From an uncultured Christensenella sp. (GTDB taxonomy: Bacteria > Bacillota > Clostridia > Christensenellales > UBA3700), in assembly GCA_910584635.1 (NCBI GenBank), contig CAJUBA010000020.1, positions 1 through 26,606 on the forward strand: a DNA stretch of 26,606 nt, given 5' to 3'. Below, piece by piece: positions 1-7,349 of the stretch. A model generated the notes under the pieces. It was not told where the DNA came from, did no database searches, and worked only from the letters and a program-made list of their open reading frames with translations. Position 1 is the first letter of the stretch, and every line of letters begins with the position of its first letter. Both the position numbers and the translations under genes were made by a program.

Positions 1-45
1 CATACCTCGTCAGTATGTATGCTCTACTATGCAGTTGTCAATGTG

Positions 46-69
46 CAAAAAAATTTCGGTTAGACCGAA
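46..69 (-). terminator. Intrinsic terminator after tRNA-Ile
   Basis: On the minus strand a 6-bp stem (TTCGGT / ACCGAA, loop CTA) is followed by A and seven T, starting 3 nt beyond the encoded CCA of tRNA-Ile. It is the likely end of the two-tRNA transcript. The stem is short, so strength is uncertain. The sequence beyond it (bases 1-45) resembles the leader that often precedes 23S rRNA in Clostridia. Confidence 0.6.
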
Positions 70-71
70 TG

Positions 72-148
72 TGGTGGGCTCAAGTGGACTCGAACCACCG
101 ACCTCACGCTTATCAGGCGTGTGCTCTAACCAGCTGAGCTATGAGCCC
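72..148 (-). tRNA. tRNA-Ile (GAT anticodon)
   Basis: The minus strand reads a full cloverleaf. The acceptor 5' end is GGGCTCAT, the D arm is AGCTCAGCTGGTTAGAGC, the anticodon loop is CTGATAA (anticodon GAT), the T arm contains GGTTCGAGTCC, and the 3' end TGAGCCCA is followed by an encoded CCA at 72-74. It lies 4 nt downstream of tRNA-Ala and is probably cotranscribed with it. Length is 77 nt with CCA. Confidence 0.97.
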
Positions 149-152
149 ATAG

Positions 153-229
153 TGGTGGAGAATAAGAGAGTCGAACTCTTGACCTCCTGCTTGCAAGGCA
201 GGCGCTCTAGCCAACTGAGCTAATCCCCC
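153..229 (-). tRNA. tRNA-Ala (TGC anticodon)
   Basis: The minus strand starts GGGGGATTAGCTCAG, has anticodon loop CTTGCAA (anticodon TGC) and T-arm GAGTTCGACTC, and ends TCTCCA plus an encoded CCA at 153-155. The acceptor stem contains a G3-U70 wobble pair, the known identity element for alanyl-tRNA synthetase, which supports the assignment independently of the anticodon. It is the first gene of an Ala-Ile pair, the pair usually found inside rRNA spacers. Confidence 0.97.
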
Positions 230-271
230 ACGAATGAGATATTTTCTCTTACTGTCGTCGACAGCCTTTAT

Positions 272-300
272 ATAATATCATTAAAGAATAGATATGTCAA
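272..300 (-). promoter_or_regulatory. Sigma-A promoter of tRNA-Ala/tRNA-Ile
   Basis: The minus strand reads TTGACA (295-300), a 17-bp spacer, then TATTAT (272-277). The expected start is near 265, about 36 nt before tRNA-Ala. The first transcribed bases form a near-perfect palindrome, CTGTCG-A-CGACAG (252-264), which could be a 5' hairpin or an operator. No 16S rRNA lies between promoter and tRNAs. Confidence 0.85.
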
Positions 301-453
301 CAAAATTTTCCAACTTTTTCAAAAAATTTTACCTTGTTAAAAATTCGGTGATTTTCTTGAATTTTTATGATTTTTAACGGTATAATTTGCCGATTTATTA
401 GCAAATACGATTTATATATATTGATATAAATATAAATAGACACACTTATAAAC

Positions 454-675
454 TTATTTAGGTCTTTTTTTCAAACAAAGAATTTCGTTGCTGTTCAAAT
501 GCAGAAAATCGCACAAGTCAAAAAAATGACGCACAGACATACACTGCTTCGCCGCGGCATATCTCGACATTGACCGTCTGCTTACTCCTATTACCTTGGC
601 TAATTCCGCTTGAGTTTTTCCGGAATTCTTTATAACCATAGATATATTATTCATTATTTCTTGACGTGTTATCAT
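454..675 (-). CDS. Small XRE-family HTH regulator (73 aa)
   Basis: This is a one-domain DNA-binding protein of the Cro/CI (XRE) type. Residues about 17-45 (KTQAELAKVIGVSRRSMSRY) show the helix-turn-helix with the usual Q-x3-A pattern, and the C-terminal part fits the last helices of the fold. It has no effector or protease domain. The ATG is supported by an SD of AGGAGA (681-686) 5 nt upstream, and a TATAAT-like -10 lies at 710-715. A 7-bp inverted repeat, TTCTCAA-AAA-TTGAGAA (738-754), sits just upstream of that -10 and is a candidate operator, so autoregulation is plausible. Target genes are unknown. It could also be the antitoxin-like or immunity regulator of a lost element, since repeat DNA follows it. 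Confidence 0.8.
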   Translation of the reverse strand: MITRQEIMNNISMVIKNSGKTQAELAKVIGVSRRSMSRYAAAKQCMSVRHFFDLCDFLHLNSNEILCLKKRPK

Positions 676-737
676 TTTTATCTCCTATTTATTGAACTGA
701 TTAAAAAATATTATATAGAAAATAAATATTGTTAACT

Positions 738-754
738 TTCTCAAAAATTGAGAA
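738..754. promoter_or_regulatory. Inverted repeat upstream of the 73-aa XRE gene
   Basis: A perfect 7-bp inverted repeat (TTCTCAA, 3-bp centre AAA, TTGAGAA) lies 23 bp beyond the -10-like TATAAT (710-715, minus) of the XRE gene, near where a -35 would fall. XRE repressors commonly bind such dyads near their own promoter. The function is inferred. Confidence 0.4.
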
Positions 755-792
755 TAAATATTTGCAGAATAAATAATCCTCCGCAAAAACAA

Positions 793-953
793 GTTCGGGG
801 GAATATAAAATTTTCAATAAGTAAAATAGCGAATTTTTTGTTGAATAAAATTTTACGAACCGCCCCGTACTGGATGTACGATAGCGCGTGAGAACAATGT
901 TATTCAGCGGAAAAGGCGCATTTTAATTGTGAAAATATTATATGACACCGAAC
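793..953. mobile_element. MITE-like palindromic element, copy 1 (161 bp)
   Basis: The element starts GTTCGG and ends CCGAAC, and its two halves are imperfect reverse complements along the whole length. The centre is CCGCCCCGTAC-TGGAT-GTACGATAGCG. The same ends, length and tip occur at 21462-21624, and internal blocks such as ATTTTTTGT and GCGGAAAAG are shared at matching positions. It encodes no transposase, so it would need a helper in trans. The bases AA flank both sides, a possible 2-bp target duplication. RNA from it would fold into one long hairpin. Confidence 0.7.
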
Positions 954-1133
954 AAATTGACCAACTTATTGAACTATGTAAAATATTCTCCGTTACATTA
1001 GACGATTTAATTTGTTAAGTAAATCAAATAATTTATTTATTAAAATACAAGAGTTATTTTTAATAAGAATTCCTTACAAAAAATAATATTAAATATCAAA
1101 GACATTGAAATAATTATGGCAACTATATTTTTG

Positions 1134-1160
1134 TCATAAAACCAATTTTATGATTTTATT
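1134..1160 (+). terminator. Hairpin downstream of the XRE remnant and the Nudix gene
   Basis: A perfect 8-bp stem (TCATAAAA / TTTTATGA, loop CCAA) is followed on the plus strand by TTTTATTT. It overlaps the end of the minus-strand Nudix gene, which lacks a T-tract in its own direction. It could be a weak bidirectional terminator. It is AT-rich, hence low confidence. Confidence 0.35.
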
Positions 1161-1653
1161 TCATTAAACTTAAATACTCCGACACAAGACGATAAGATAC
1201 GCTTCCTTCGGGATGAACTTTATCGAGAGCGGTTTTCGCGTCCTCCCAATACGCTTCGTCGACTTCTTTGGAAAGTTTTATCTCGCTATCTTTGGTCGTC
1301 GCGATAAATGCAATCATAAGCATATCTTTTTTATCAAACCATTGAGTACCTACAAATTTAAGACTGTCGACTTTCAAGCCGATTTCTTCCTCTACTTCTC
1401 TTATCGCGCACTCTTCTGCCGTCTCTTTGGGTTTGATATAACCGGAAACGAGATTGTAATAATCAACGGATATATAATTTTGTTTGAGCAATACCACTTT
1501 ATCTTTGCCGTCGCTTACCAAAATAATTACGCAAGAAGAAAACATATCGAAAAGCGGTTTTTTACATCCGTCGCAATACGGAATCTCGCCCTCGTCGCCT
1601 ATTTCTTTCATAATCAGTTTTTTCCCGCAATCGGGACAGTAAGTAAAACGCAT
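1156..1653 (-). CDS. Nudix hydrolase, NudC-like, with N-terminal zinc ribbon
   Basis: The protein has 165 residues. An N-terminal zinc ribbon uses C6, C9, C27 and C30. A complete Nudix box follows (G71, E77, R85-E86, E89-E90, G92), the Mg-binding signature for cleaving nucleoside diphosphates linked to X. The order zinc ribbon plus Nudix resembles NADH pyrophosphatase / RNA deNADding enzyme NudC. The NudC signature SQPW expected about 10 residues after the box appears here as GTQWF (102-106), so the substrate may differ. The N-terminal domain of full-length NudC is missing. The start is ATG with SD AAGGAT at 1659-1664. It is a single-gene unit; the substrate is inferred only at family level. 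Confidence 0.85.
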   Translation of the reverse strand: MRFTYCPDCGKKLIMKEIGDEGEIPYCDGCKKPLFDMFSSCVIILVSDGKDKVVLLKQNYISVDYYNLVSGYIKPKETAEECAIREVEEEIGLKVDSLKFVGTQWFDKKDMLMIAFIATTKDSEIKLSKEVDEAYWEDAKTALDKVHPEGSVSYRLVSEYLSLMK

Positions 1654-1800
1654 TTTCTATCCTTTTTAATAAATCTAATTTAACTTACGAACAAAACGCC
1701 GATATTCTGAATCTTGCGCGCAGTATATATTTGTATTTGGCCGTTTATATATAGATACTATATAATATTTTACCTATTTAATACCGTAAAAACGCTATCT

Positions 1801-1828
1801 AAATAAAAAATTCGCTATAAAGCGAATT
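1801..1828 (-). terminator. Intrinsic terminator of corA
   Basis: On the minus strand AATTCGCT / AGCGAATT form a perfect 8-bp stem (loop TTAT) followed by TTTTATTT. It begins 3 nt after the corA stop codon. Confidence 0.8.
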
Positions 1829-1831
1829 CTT

Positions 1832-2809
1832 TTATAATAGTTTTTTCTTTTTGAGATACAGCGAAAGTATAAACGATACCAACGCAGACGATCCCAAAAC
1901 GCCCACAAATCCCCACGGGCTTCCTTCTCCCGGCACCCATGTATTCATACCGAACAACGAAGCAATCAACGTAGGAATCGATATGATAAGCGTAATGGAA
2001 GTCAAGACCTTCATTACTATATTCAAATTGTTGGAAATAACGGAAGCGTAAGCGTCCATAGTACCCGATAGAATATCTCTGTATATCGAACACATTTCCA
2101 TAGCCTGCTTTGTATCTATCGCTACGTCTTCAAGCAAATCGGTATCGTCGGGATAACTCTTCAAGATGTTATTGACATTGGCTTTGTTTTGCAAGAGCCT
2201 CGTTATTACGGCGTCGTTGCCTGTCAAAGACGTGGAAAAGTATACGAGCGAGTTTTCAAGGTCAAGCATCTGTATAAGTTCTTTATTCTTAGTGGACTTG
2301 TGCAACTCGTTTTGAATTCTCTGCGAAGCCTTGTCGATTTGTTTAAGATACGCCAAATATTTGGACGCGATATTGTTGAGAATCTGGAACAAAAATCTTG
2401 TCTTTTTGTAAGTGGCAAATCCTTTTACTCTATTTCTTATAAAGTCGCGGGTAATAGCCGTATCTTTAAGGCTTACGGTAATAAACAAATCTTTTTTGAT
2501 AACTGCGCCGAGAGGAATAGTAAAATAAGAATAGTTGTCTTCCGTACCTTCTTCGATAACCGGAATATCCACAAGCACCATTGTATAGTCGTCTTCCAGT
2601 TCCACACGCGAGCGTTCCTCGTCGTCCAACGGAGTCTTCAACACGTCGTCTTCGACGCCGCTTATCTTTGCGATAAGCGCGACTTCCTTGTCGCTTGGAT
2701 TGGTAAGATTTATCCAACAGTCCTTTGGGTCAAACCCTTCGTCCATATATACGCTTTCTTCGATCTGTATGAGCCTATTTTCCAAATCAGTCTTGTAAAT
2801 CTCAATCAT
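1832..2809 (-). CDS. corA: CorA-family divalent metal (Mg2+/Co2+) transporter
   Basis: This 325-residue inner-membrane channel subunit is expected to form a pentamer for Mg2+ uptake. It has a long acidic, helical cytoplasmic domain and two C-terminal membrane helices. The first helix ends in the family signature GMN (in SLFGMNTWVPGEG), which forms the selectivity filter, and the C-terminus is basic (KKKKLL). The start ATG at 2807-2809 is chosen because it has a strong SD (AGGAGGTGGGCTT before ATG). A 27-residue in-frame extension upstream has no SD and lies in the mRNA leader. A promoter at 2898-2926 gives a leader of about 82 nt, with no Mg riboswitch that I can recognise. Length and architecture are normal for the family. 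The exact metal is not shown by sequence. Confidence 0.92.
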   Translation of the reverse strand: MIEIYKTDLENRLIQIEESVYMDEGFDPKDCWINLTNPSDKEVALIAKISGVEDDVLKTPLDDEERSRVELEDDYTMVLVDIPVIEEGTEDNYSYFTIPLGAVIKKDLFITVSLKDTAITRDFIRNRVKGFATYKKTRFLFQILNNIASKYLAYLKQIDKASQRIQNELHKSTKNKELIQMLDLENSLVYFSTSLTGNDAVITRLLQNKANVNNILKSYPDDTDLLEDVAIDTKQAMEMCSIYRDILSGTMDAYASVISNNLNIVMKVLTSITLIISIPTLIASLFGMNTWVPGEGSPWGFVGVLGSSALVSFILSLYLKKKKLL

Positions 2810-2897
2810 AAGCCCACCTCCTTGTCCGTAGTTTGGAAGCGTTGATCGCCTGACGCAATATCCGTACAATATCCCAAAAGGTGTTTTCAACTATTTT

Positions 2898-2926
2898 ATT
2901 TTACATTATTAAAAACCTTTTTGCAA
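2898..2926 (-). promoter_or_regulatory. Sigma-A promoter of corA
   Basis: The minus strand reads TTGCAA (2921-2926), 17-bp spacer, TAAAAT (2898-2903), directly beyond the end of the upstream membrane-protein gene. The expected start is near 2891. Confidence 0.65.
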
Positions 2927-2928
2927 GC

Positions 2929-3729
2929 CTATCCGACATATTTTTTAAGGTCCAGCATTACATTTTTCAATCTCAAAGCGTTGGCTGCGTTCATCGCTCC
3001 GGAAAACGAAGCGGAATAAAGACTTTTCAACACAACTCCCGCAATGCCTTTGTCAGGCTTAGTCGCAAGGAAATCTTCTATTGATTTAGCAAGCGCGGAA
3101 ACGCTGTCTTCTTTCTCTGCGGACTTGGACGGAACAGTGAGATCTATCTCTTGGTATTCGCAAACAAGATTTCTTTCCAAATCAAAAACAAATTTCTTTC
3201 TATTGCGTCTGTCTACTGAATCTATTACGCGGGATATAAGCAAATCCGCAACCGCGGCGCCTATCCATACAAAACACATCGCAAACGCAACGAAAGCAAT
3301 TTGAGCCAATTCAAAACCGTTTACGCTCATTACTACTCCCATTGATACGATATGAATAAAGAAGCCGACTTTGACAATGATAGGTTTTGCAAATGAGCAG
3401 TCCGACTTGAAAATATCAACGGTATTGTCGATAGACAGTCTGCCGTCCGCTATATGCTTGACTTGCTTTTTTACTTTTTTGGGGAAAACCGAAATAACTT
3501 TCTTGTTGAAAAAGAAAAAGTTTTTCGGCGTGATGAAAGAATTCTTTTTCAGGAATTTTTTCAATCTTAATCTTGCGGATAAAAATCTATGACGACTTGC
3601 GTATACTACGATTTGCAACAACAAAACGCCAAACGGAAAAACCGCGAAAAACGCGATAAAATACTCCAAGCGCCAATCGCTAAGCGCGTAAACGAACAAA
3701 CGGTACAATAACTCAATAAACGATAACAA
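2929..3729 (-). CDS. Unrecognised membrane protein (266 aa)
   Basis: I do not recognise the family. Hydrophobic segments lie at about 22-42 and about 118-165 (two helices). Between them is a basic stretch rich in Lys and Phe (55-95), and after them a mixed soluble tail of about 100 residues. No enzyme motif is visible. Start choice: TTG at 3727-3729 has a strong SD (GGAGG, 8 nt away) and no better ATG is nearby. The gene has its own promoter at 3819-3846 and is followed by the corA promoter, so it is probably monocistronic. The helical hairpin with a cytoplasmic tail is compatible with a membrane scaffold or regulator, but that is a guess from topology only. Confidence 0.7.
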   Translation of the reverse strand: MLSFIELLYRLFVYALSDWRLEYFIAFFAVFPFGVLLLQIVVYASRHRFLSARLRLKKFLKKNSFITPKNFFFFNKKVISVFPKKVKKQVKHIADGRLSIDNTVDIFKSDCSFAKPIIVKVGFFIHIVSMGVVMSVNGFELAQIAFVAFAMCFVWIGAAVADLLISRVIDSVDRRNRKKFVFDLERNLVCEYQEIDLTVPSKSAEKEDSVSALAKSIEDFLATKPDKGIAGVVLKSLYSASFSGAMNAANALRLKNVMLDLKKYVG

Positions 3730-3818
3730 AATATCTTCCTCCGAATAAATATGTACCTTTATTGATTTTAACCATAAGCGAAATATTTAATCGCGTCGGC
3801 TAATATTTTCCCGCTAAA

Positions 3819-3846
3819 ATTATATTAAAAGTCAACGGACGGTCAA
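3819..3846 (-). promoter_or_regulatory. Sigma-A promoter of the 266-aa membrane protein
   Basis: The minus strand reads TTGACC (3841-3846), 16-bp spacer, TATAAT (3819-3824). The -35 overlaps the last codons of addA. The leader would be about 80 nt. Confidence 0.6.
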
Positions 3847-6800
3847 AGCGTAATTTCTATATTTCTGCCCAAAACGAAAATAATCTTTTTATCCACTTTT
3901 TCGCCAAGACACTCTTCTATTGCCATAGCGTAAAGTTCCAACTGCCTGCGATACCTCTCCTTTATCGCCTCCGGGCTTTTGCCGGAAAATTTGAAATCGA
4001 CAAGCAGGTTTTCTCCTCCTTGCGATCTTCCTTGAATAAACAAATCTATTGTACCTTGAAGTAAAACGCTGTCTTTTACTTGAGTATCGAGTATTTCGTC
4101 GGCAGGGAGATTCAGCATAAACTGTTTTTCGCGGTAATGCGGATATTTTCTCGCCTGTTCCATCGTACGGCTTTGCAGACATTCGAACACGGAATTTATA
4201 TCAACGGCTTTTCTCTGTTCCTCGCTAAGCAATCCCTGCTCTACCATAAGCGCGATATTAGTCTCCACATCTGCCAACGTATAGCAATCGTAATCTATAC
4301 ATTCCAAAACTCTGTGATAAGCGATACCTTCGTCGGCGCTTGCAGACATCTCTTCCTTCTCTGCTTCGTCAGAATTCTTTGCGATTTCCAAAAGCGATTC
4401 GCTATATTCGGGCGGTATTGACGTTTGTCCGTTTCGCGATTGATAGTATTCGTTGTTTACCGAAGTTACCGTATGTTTGACCAACGTCCTCGTCGCCTGT
4501 CCGTAAGCGTATTTTTTATCTAGAATATCTTGGAATTTTGCCAAACGGTTTTCATCTACCGCAAGTCTGGCAATATCCACGCTTTCTTCCCCGTAATCCT
4601 CGCTTACGTCATCTTGCGGACAAAAATAGTATTTCTCCATAAAATCCGAATCTTTGCAAGCGACGTTATTCAACCAATCCCACATGCTTTTGGGCTTGTT
4701 GACGTATTTATTGCCGAATTCTTTGGAAGTAGTCGCCGTAAGATAAAGTTTGTTCCTCGCTCTTGTAACGGCGACGTAAAACAAACGCATATACTCTTCT
4801 ATAATATCTTTTGACTTAAAAGTCTTGATAAGTTCCATAGGCAGAGAATCGTCGTAACTGCGTTCCATATCGTTTATATTCCTCAGCGCAAATCCAAACC
4901 TTTTGTCGTATACCGCGGGAGCGGTAATAACGTCCGTCATATTAGCCTGTTTTGCAATATCTACGAGAAATACTATTGGATACTCCAAACCTTTGCTCGC
5001 GTGAATCGTGCTTGTCTTTACAAAATCGCCCTGTACGGAAATATCGCAAGCGACGCTGCCGAAATCGGAAGAATTCTCCGCCGCTTCAGAAAATTTGAAA
5101 ATTGAAGAGTTGTACGGTTTGCCTTCAAGTTTGCTTACAAAACGTTCCAATCCGATATATCCGCTTTCGCCGCCGTATCCCGCTATTGCGAACGACCTCA
5201 AATTAAAATCCGCAGATATACGTCTTATGAGATCGCTGACGCTCATAAAAGTCGACGCAAATCTGTATCTGTCCAACAGCGCGAAAAACTCTTTTAATTT
5301 TACGGCGATACCGTCGTCCATCTCTTCCGCGTATTTTTCAACCGCGTCGCAAAAGAATTTTTCTTCGCGATAGCGTTTTTTTATCTCCGCCAAATCCGCG
5401 TAAGAAAGCCAAGCGAAGACTTTGCTTGTCAATATCGCGCTCAACGGTATATCCTGTCTGTGATTATCCAAAACTTTTATAAAATCCACGATAAGCGATA
5501 CGGTAGGATTAAATTTCTCGTTTACTATGTTCGCGCTGTCCACTGGGATCCCCGCGCTTTTCAGCGCGCAGACTATCTTTTCCACGCCGTCCGAACGCTT
5601 GGGACACAGTATCGCTATGTCCGAAAATCTTACCGGGCGATAGACCATTCCTTCGTCGGAACTCACCTGTATGTTCTCTCTGCCGACAAGCGACGCAATC
5701 TTTTCCGCTATATAAACTCCTTCCGCGTAAACTTCGTCTTTTTCCAACGCAAGCGAATCGCGCACGCTGTATACTCCGTCTTCGCCTATAGGAGCATCAA
5801 GTTCGCAACTGTCTCTTCCAAAAGAGGTAATCCTTACGGGTTGATCGCTCTGTTCTTCATAATCTGCGTTACCCAAAGAAAGTTGGCTGTCTTTGCGATA
5901 ATCTATACCGCCGCTCTCTTCGGTCATTATGTTATTGAAAACGGCGTTGACGAAGTCTATTACCTCTCTGCCCGACCTGTAATTCTTGTTCAACGAGTGA
6001 GGTGAGCCCAACCGAGAGTCTTCTCGATAACTTTTGTATTTCTTCAAAAAGATATCCGGATCGGTCATTCTGAACTGGTAAATACTCTGCTTCACGTCGC
6101 CTACCATAAACAGATTTTTTCCGTTGGATACTCTGTTCAAAATATATTCCTGCACGGCGTTGACGTCTTGATATTCGTCTACGCAGACGTAGTCGTATTT
6201 ACGGGAAATCTCGTCGGCGATTTCGTCGTTTTGCAACAACTTAACCGCGTAATATTCGAGATCGGCAAAATCCATTTTATTGTCTTTGCGTTTGAGCGCC
6301 GAATACGCGTCGGCTACTTCTTCCACGATTTTTACCAACTTCTCGACGTAAGATTTGTTTCTGTCTATCTCGCTTTGATTTTCAGAATAAGGACGGTTGA
6401 AAAGTTTTTTCAATCCCTTTACGAAATCTTTGTATCTGTCGTTGTAATCCGCGTATTCCCTGCCTACGCTTATGTCAACAGCGTCGTCTTTTTTGGCTCT
6501 TGGGATTATCGGCGTTTTCGGAGATAAAAACAATGCTTGCGTCAACTCGCTTACGTCCTTGCATTTGATGAGTACGTTGAGATATTCCAACGTCATTGAG
6601 ATATGCGTCGCGCGCTTATCCATACCCGATTCTTCATAATAACTTAATTTATCGTATCCTTCCGTAAGCAAATCCACGCAACGGGACATAAAATCGTTCA
6701 TAAACGCTTTGGCGATAGCGCTACTTTTGAAATCGCTCGAATACGACGAAAGAGCAATCTCTTTCAAAAAATTTTCTCTGTCCAACTGCGCTTCCAAAAA

Positions 6801-7349
6801 TGAGTGTATCCTGCCCAACGTCTCTTTGAACTGCTTTTCTCCGCCGAAATAACTCATAAGCGCGTCGACAGCGTAATCGTAATTAGTTCTGTATTTTTTA
6901 ATAACGTTTTCCGCAGCCTTGGAAAACAGCGTCTTCTTTTCCTCTTCGTCTACAATGGAATAAGACGGCTGAACGTCGAGGAACTCGAAATTACTTCTGA
7001 TTATCATGCCGCAAAACGAATGTAACGTAGATATATCCGCAAGCGGAATATCCTCTATCTGCTCGCGCAAGTACTCGCTGTCGTAGAGTCCGCTGTCCAT
7101 AAGCCGTGAAAGTCCCGCGTTGATTTTGCCTTTCAACTCCGTCGCCACGGAATCGTTGAAAGTTACTATCATTATCTTTCTGAGAGGAATAGGCGCGCGG
7201 CAAGCAAGTTTATCGCCTACGACCAAACGCATAACTCGTTCAAGCATTACCGCGGTTTTCCCACTGCCTGCAGACGCGGAAACCAAAGTATTTTTATCTA
7301 CGCTTTCTATGACGGCGCGCTGCTCGTCAGTCCAATTTATTACTGACAT
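3843..7349 (-). CDS. addA: AddA, helicase-nuclease subunit A
   Basis: AddA is the motor and 5'-strand nuclease subunit of AddAB, the RecBCD counterpart of Bacillota that resects double-strand breaks for RecA loading. The 1168-residue protein carries UvrD-type SF1 helicase motifs in order: Walker A ASAGSGKT (25-32), Walker B DEYQD, GDVKQSIYQFR, NYRS, STIHASKGLEYPIVF and VAVTRAR. A C-terminal RecB-family nuclease follows, with GIAYHRVLE, LLQGTIDLF and the metal-binding VDFKF in place of the common VDYK. ATG is preceded by GGGAGGT 5 nt away. The start overlaps the addB stop by 10 nt, which suggests translational coupling. Length is near the family norm of about 1200. Confidence 0.97.
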   Translation of the reverse strand: MSVINWTDEQRAVIESVDKNTLVSASAGSGKTAVMLERVMRLVVGDKLACRAPIPLRKIMIVTFNDSVATELKGKINAGLSRLMDSGLYDSEYLREQIEDIPLADISTLHSFCGMIIRSNFEFLDVQPSYSIVDEEEKKTLFSKAAENVIKKYRTNYDYAVDALMSYFGGEKQFKETLGRIHSFLEAQLDRENFLKEIALSSYSSDFKSSAIAKAFMNDFMSRCVDLLTEGYDKLSYYEESGMDKRATHISMTLEYLNVLIKCKDVSELTQALFLSPKTPIIPRAKKDDAVDISVGREYADYNDRYKDFVKGLKKLFNRPYSENQSEIDRNKSYVEKLVKIVEEVADAYSALKRKDNKMDFADLEYYAVKLLQNDEIADEISRKYDYVCVDEYQDVNAVQEYILNRVSNGKNLFMVGDVKQSIYQFRMTDPDIFLKKYKSYREDSRLGSPHSLNKNYRSGREVIDFVNAVFNNIMTEESGGIDYRKDSQLSLGNADYEEQSDQPVRITSFGRDSCELDAPIGEDGVYSVRDSLALEKDEVYAEGVYIAEKIASLVGRENIQVSSDEGMVYRPVRFSDIAILCPKRSDGVEKIVCALKSAGIPVDSANIVNEKFNPTVSLIVDFIKVLDNHRQDIPLSAILTSKVFAWLSYADLAEIKKRYREEKFFCDAVEKYAEEMDDGIAVKLKEFFALLDRYRFASTFMSVSDLIRRISADFNLRSFAIAGYGGESGYIGLERFVSKLEGKPYNSSIFKFSEAAENSSDFGSVACDISVQGDFVKTSTIHASKGLEYPIVFLVDIAKQANMTDVITAPAVYDKRFGFALRNINDMERSYDDSLPMELIKTFKSKDIIEEYMRLFYVAVTRARNKLYLTATTSKEFGNKYVNKPKSMWDWLNNVACKDSDFMEKYYFCPQDDVSEDYGEESVDIARLAVDENRLAKFQDILDKKYAYGQATRTLVKHTVTSVNNEYYQSRNGQTSIPPEYSESLLEIAKNSDEAEKEEMSASADEGIAYHRVLECIDYDCYTLADVETNIALMVEQGLLSEEQRKAVDINSVFECLQSRTMEQARKYPHYREKQFMLNLPADEILDTQVKDSVLLQGTIDLFIQGRSQGGENLLVDFKFSGKSPEAIKERYRRQLELYAMAIEECLGEKVDKKIIFVLGRNIEITL

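Larger units (their letters stand above)
736..1018 (+). pseudogene. Remnant of an XRE-type regulator gene split by the palindromic element
   Basis: Downstream of the element the plus strand reads QIDQLIELCKIFSVTLDDLI, then C and TAA, a typical XRE C-terminus (compare the common pattern L-x2-L-x3-F-x-V-x-L-D-D-L). If bases 793-953 and one AA are removed, the frame continues leftward without a stop as NPPQKQ and further to a TAA at 733-735. No helix-turn-helix core or start codon with SD is visible, so the 5' part is lost or too decayed to recognise. The C-terminal part is fairly clear. The extension left of 775 is doubtful, because that stretch also holds a candidate operator. Confidence 0.5.

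Noticed and set aside
793..953. A complete insertion sequence
   Set aside because: It is only 161 bp, with no open frame that could encode a transposase.
2810..2890. A 27-residue N-terminal extension of CorA
   Set aside because: It lacks an SD, and the ATG at 2807-2809 has a very strong one. The extension lies in the predicted mRNA leader.
2810..2891. Mg2+ riboswitch (M-box or ykkC-like) before corA
   Set aside because: The 82-nt leader shows no recognisable conserved core and no terminator hairpin.
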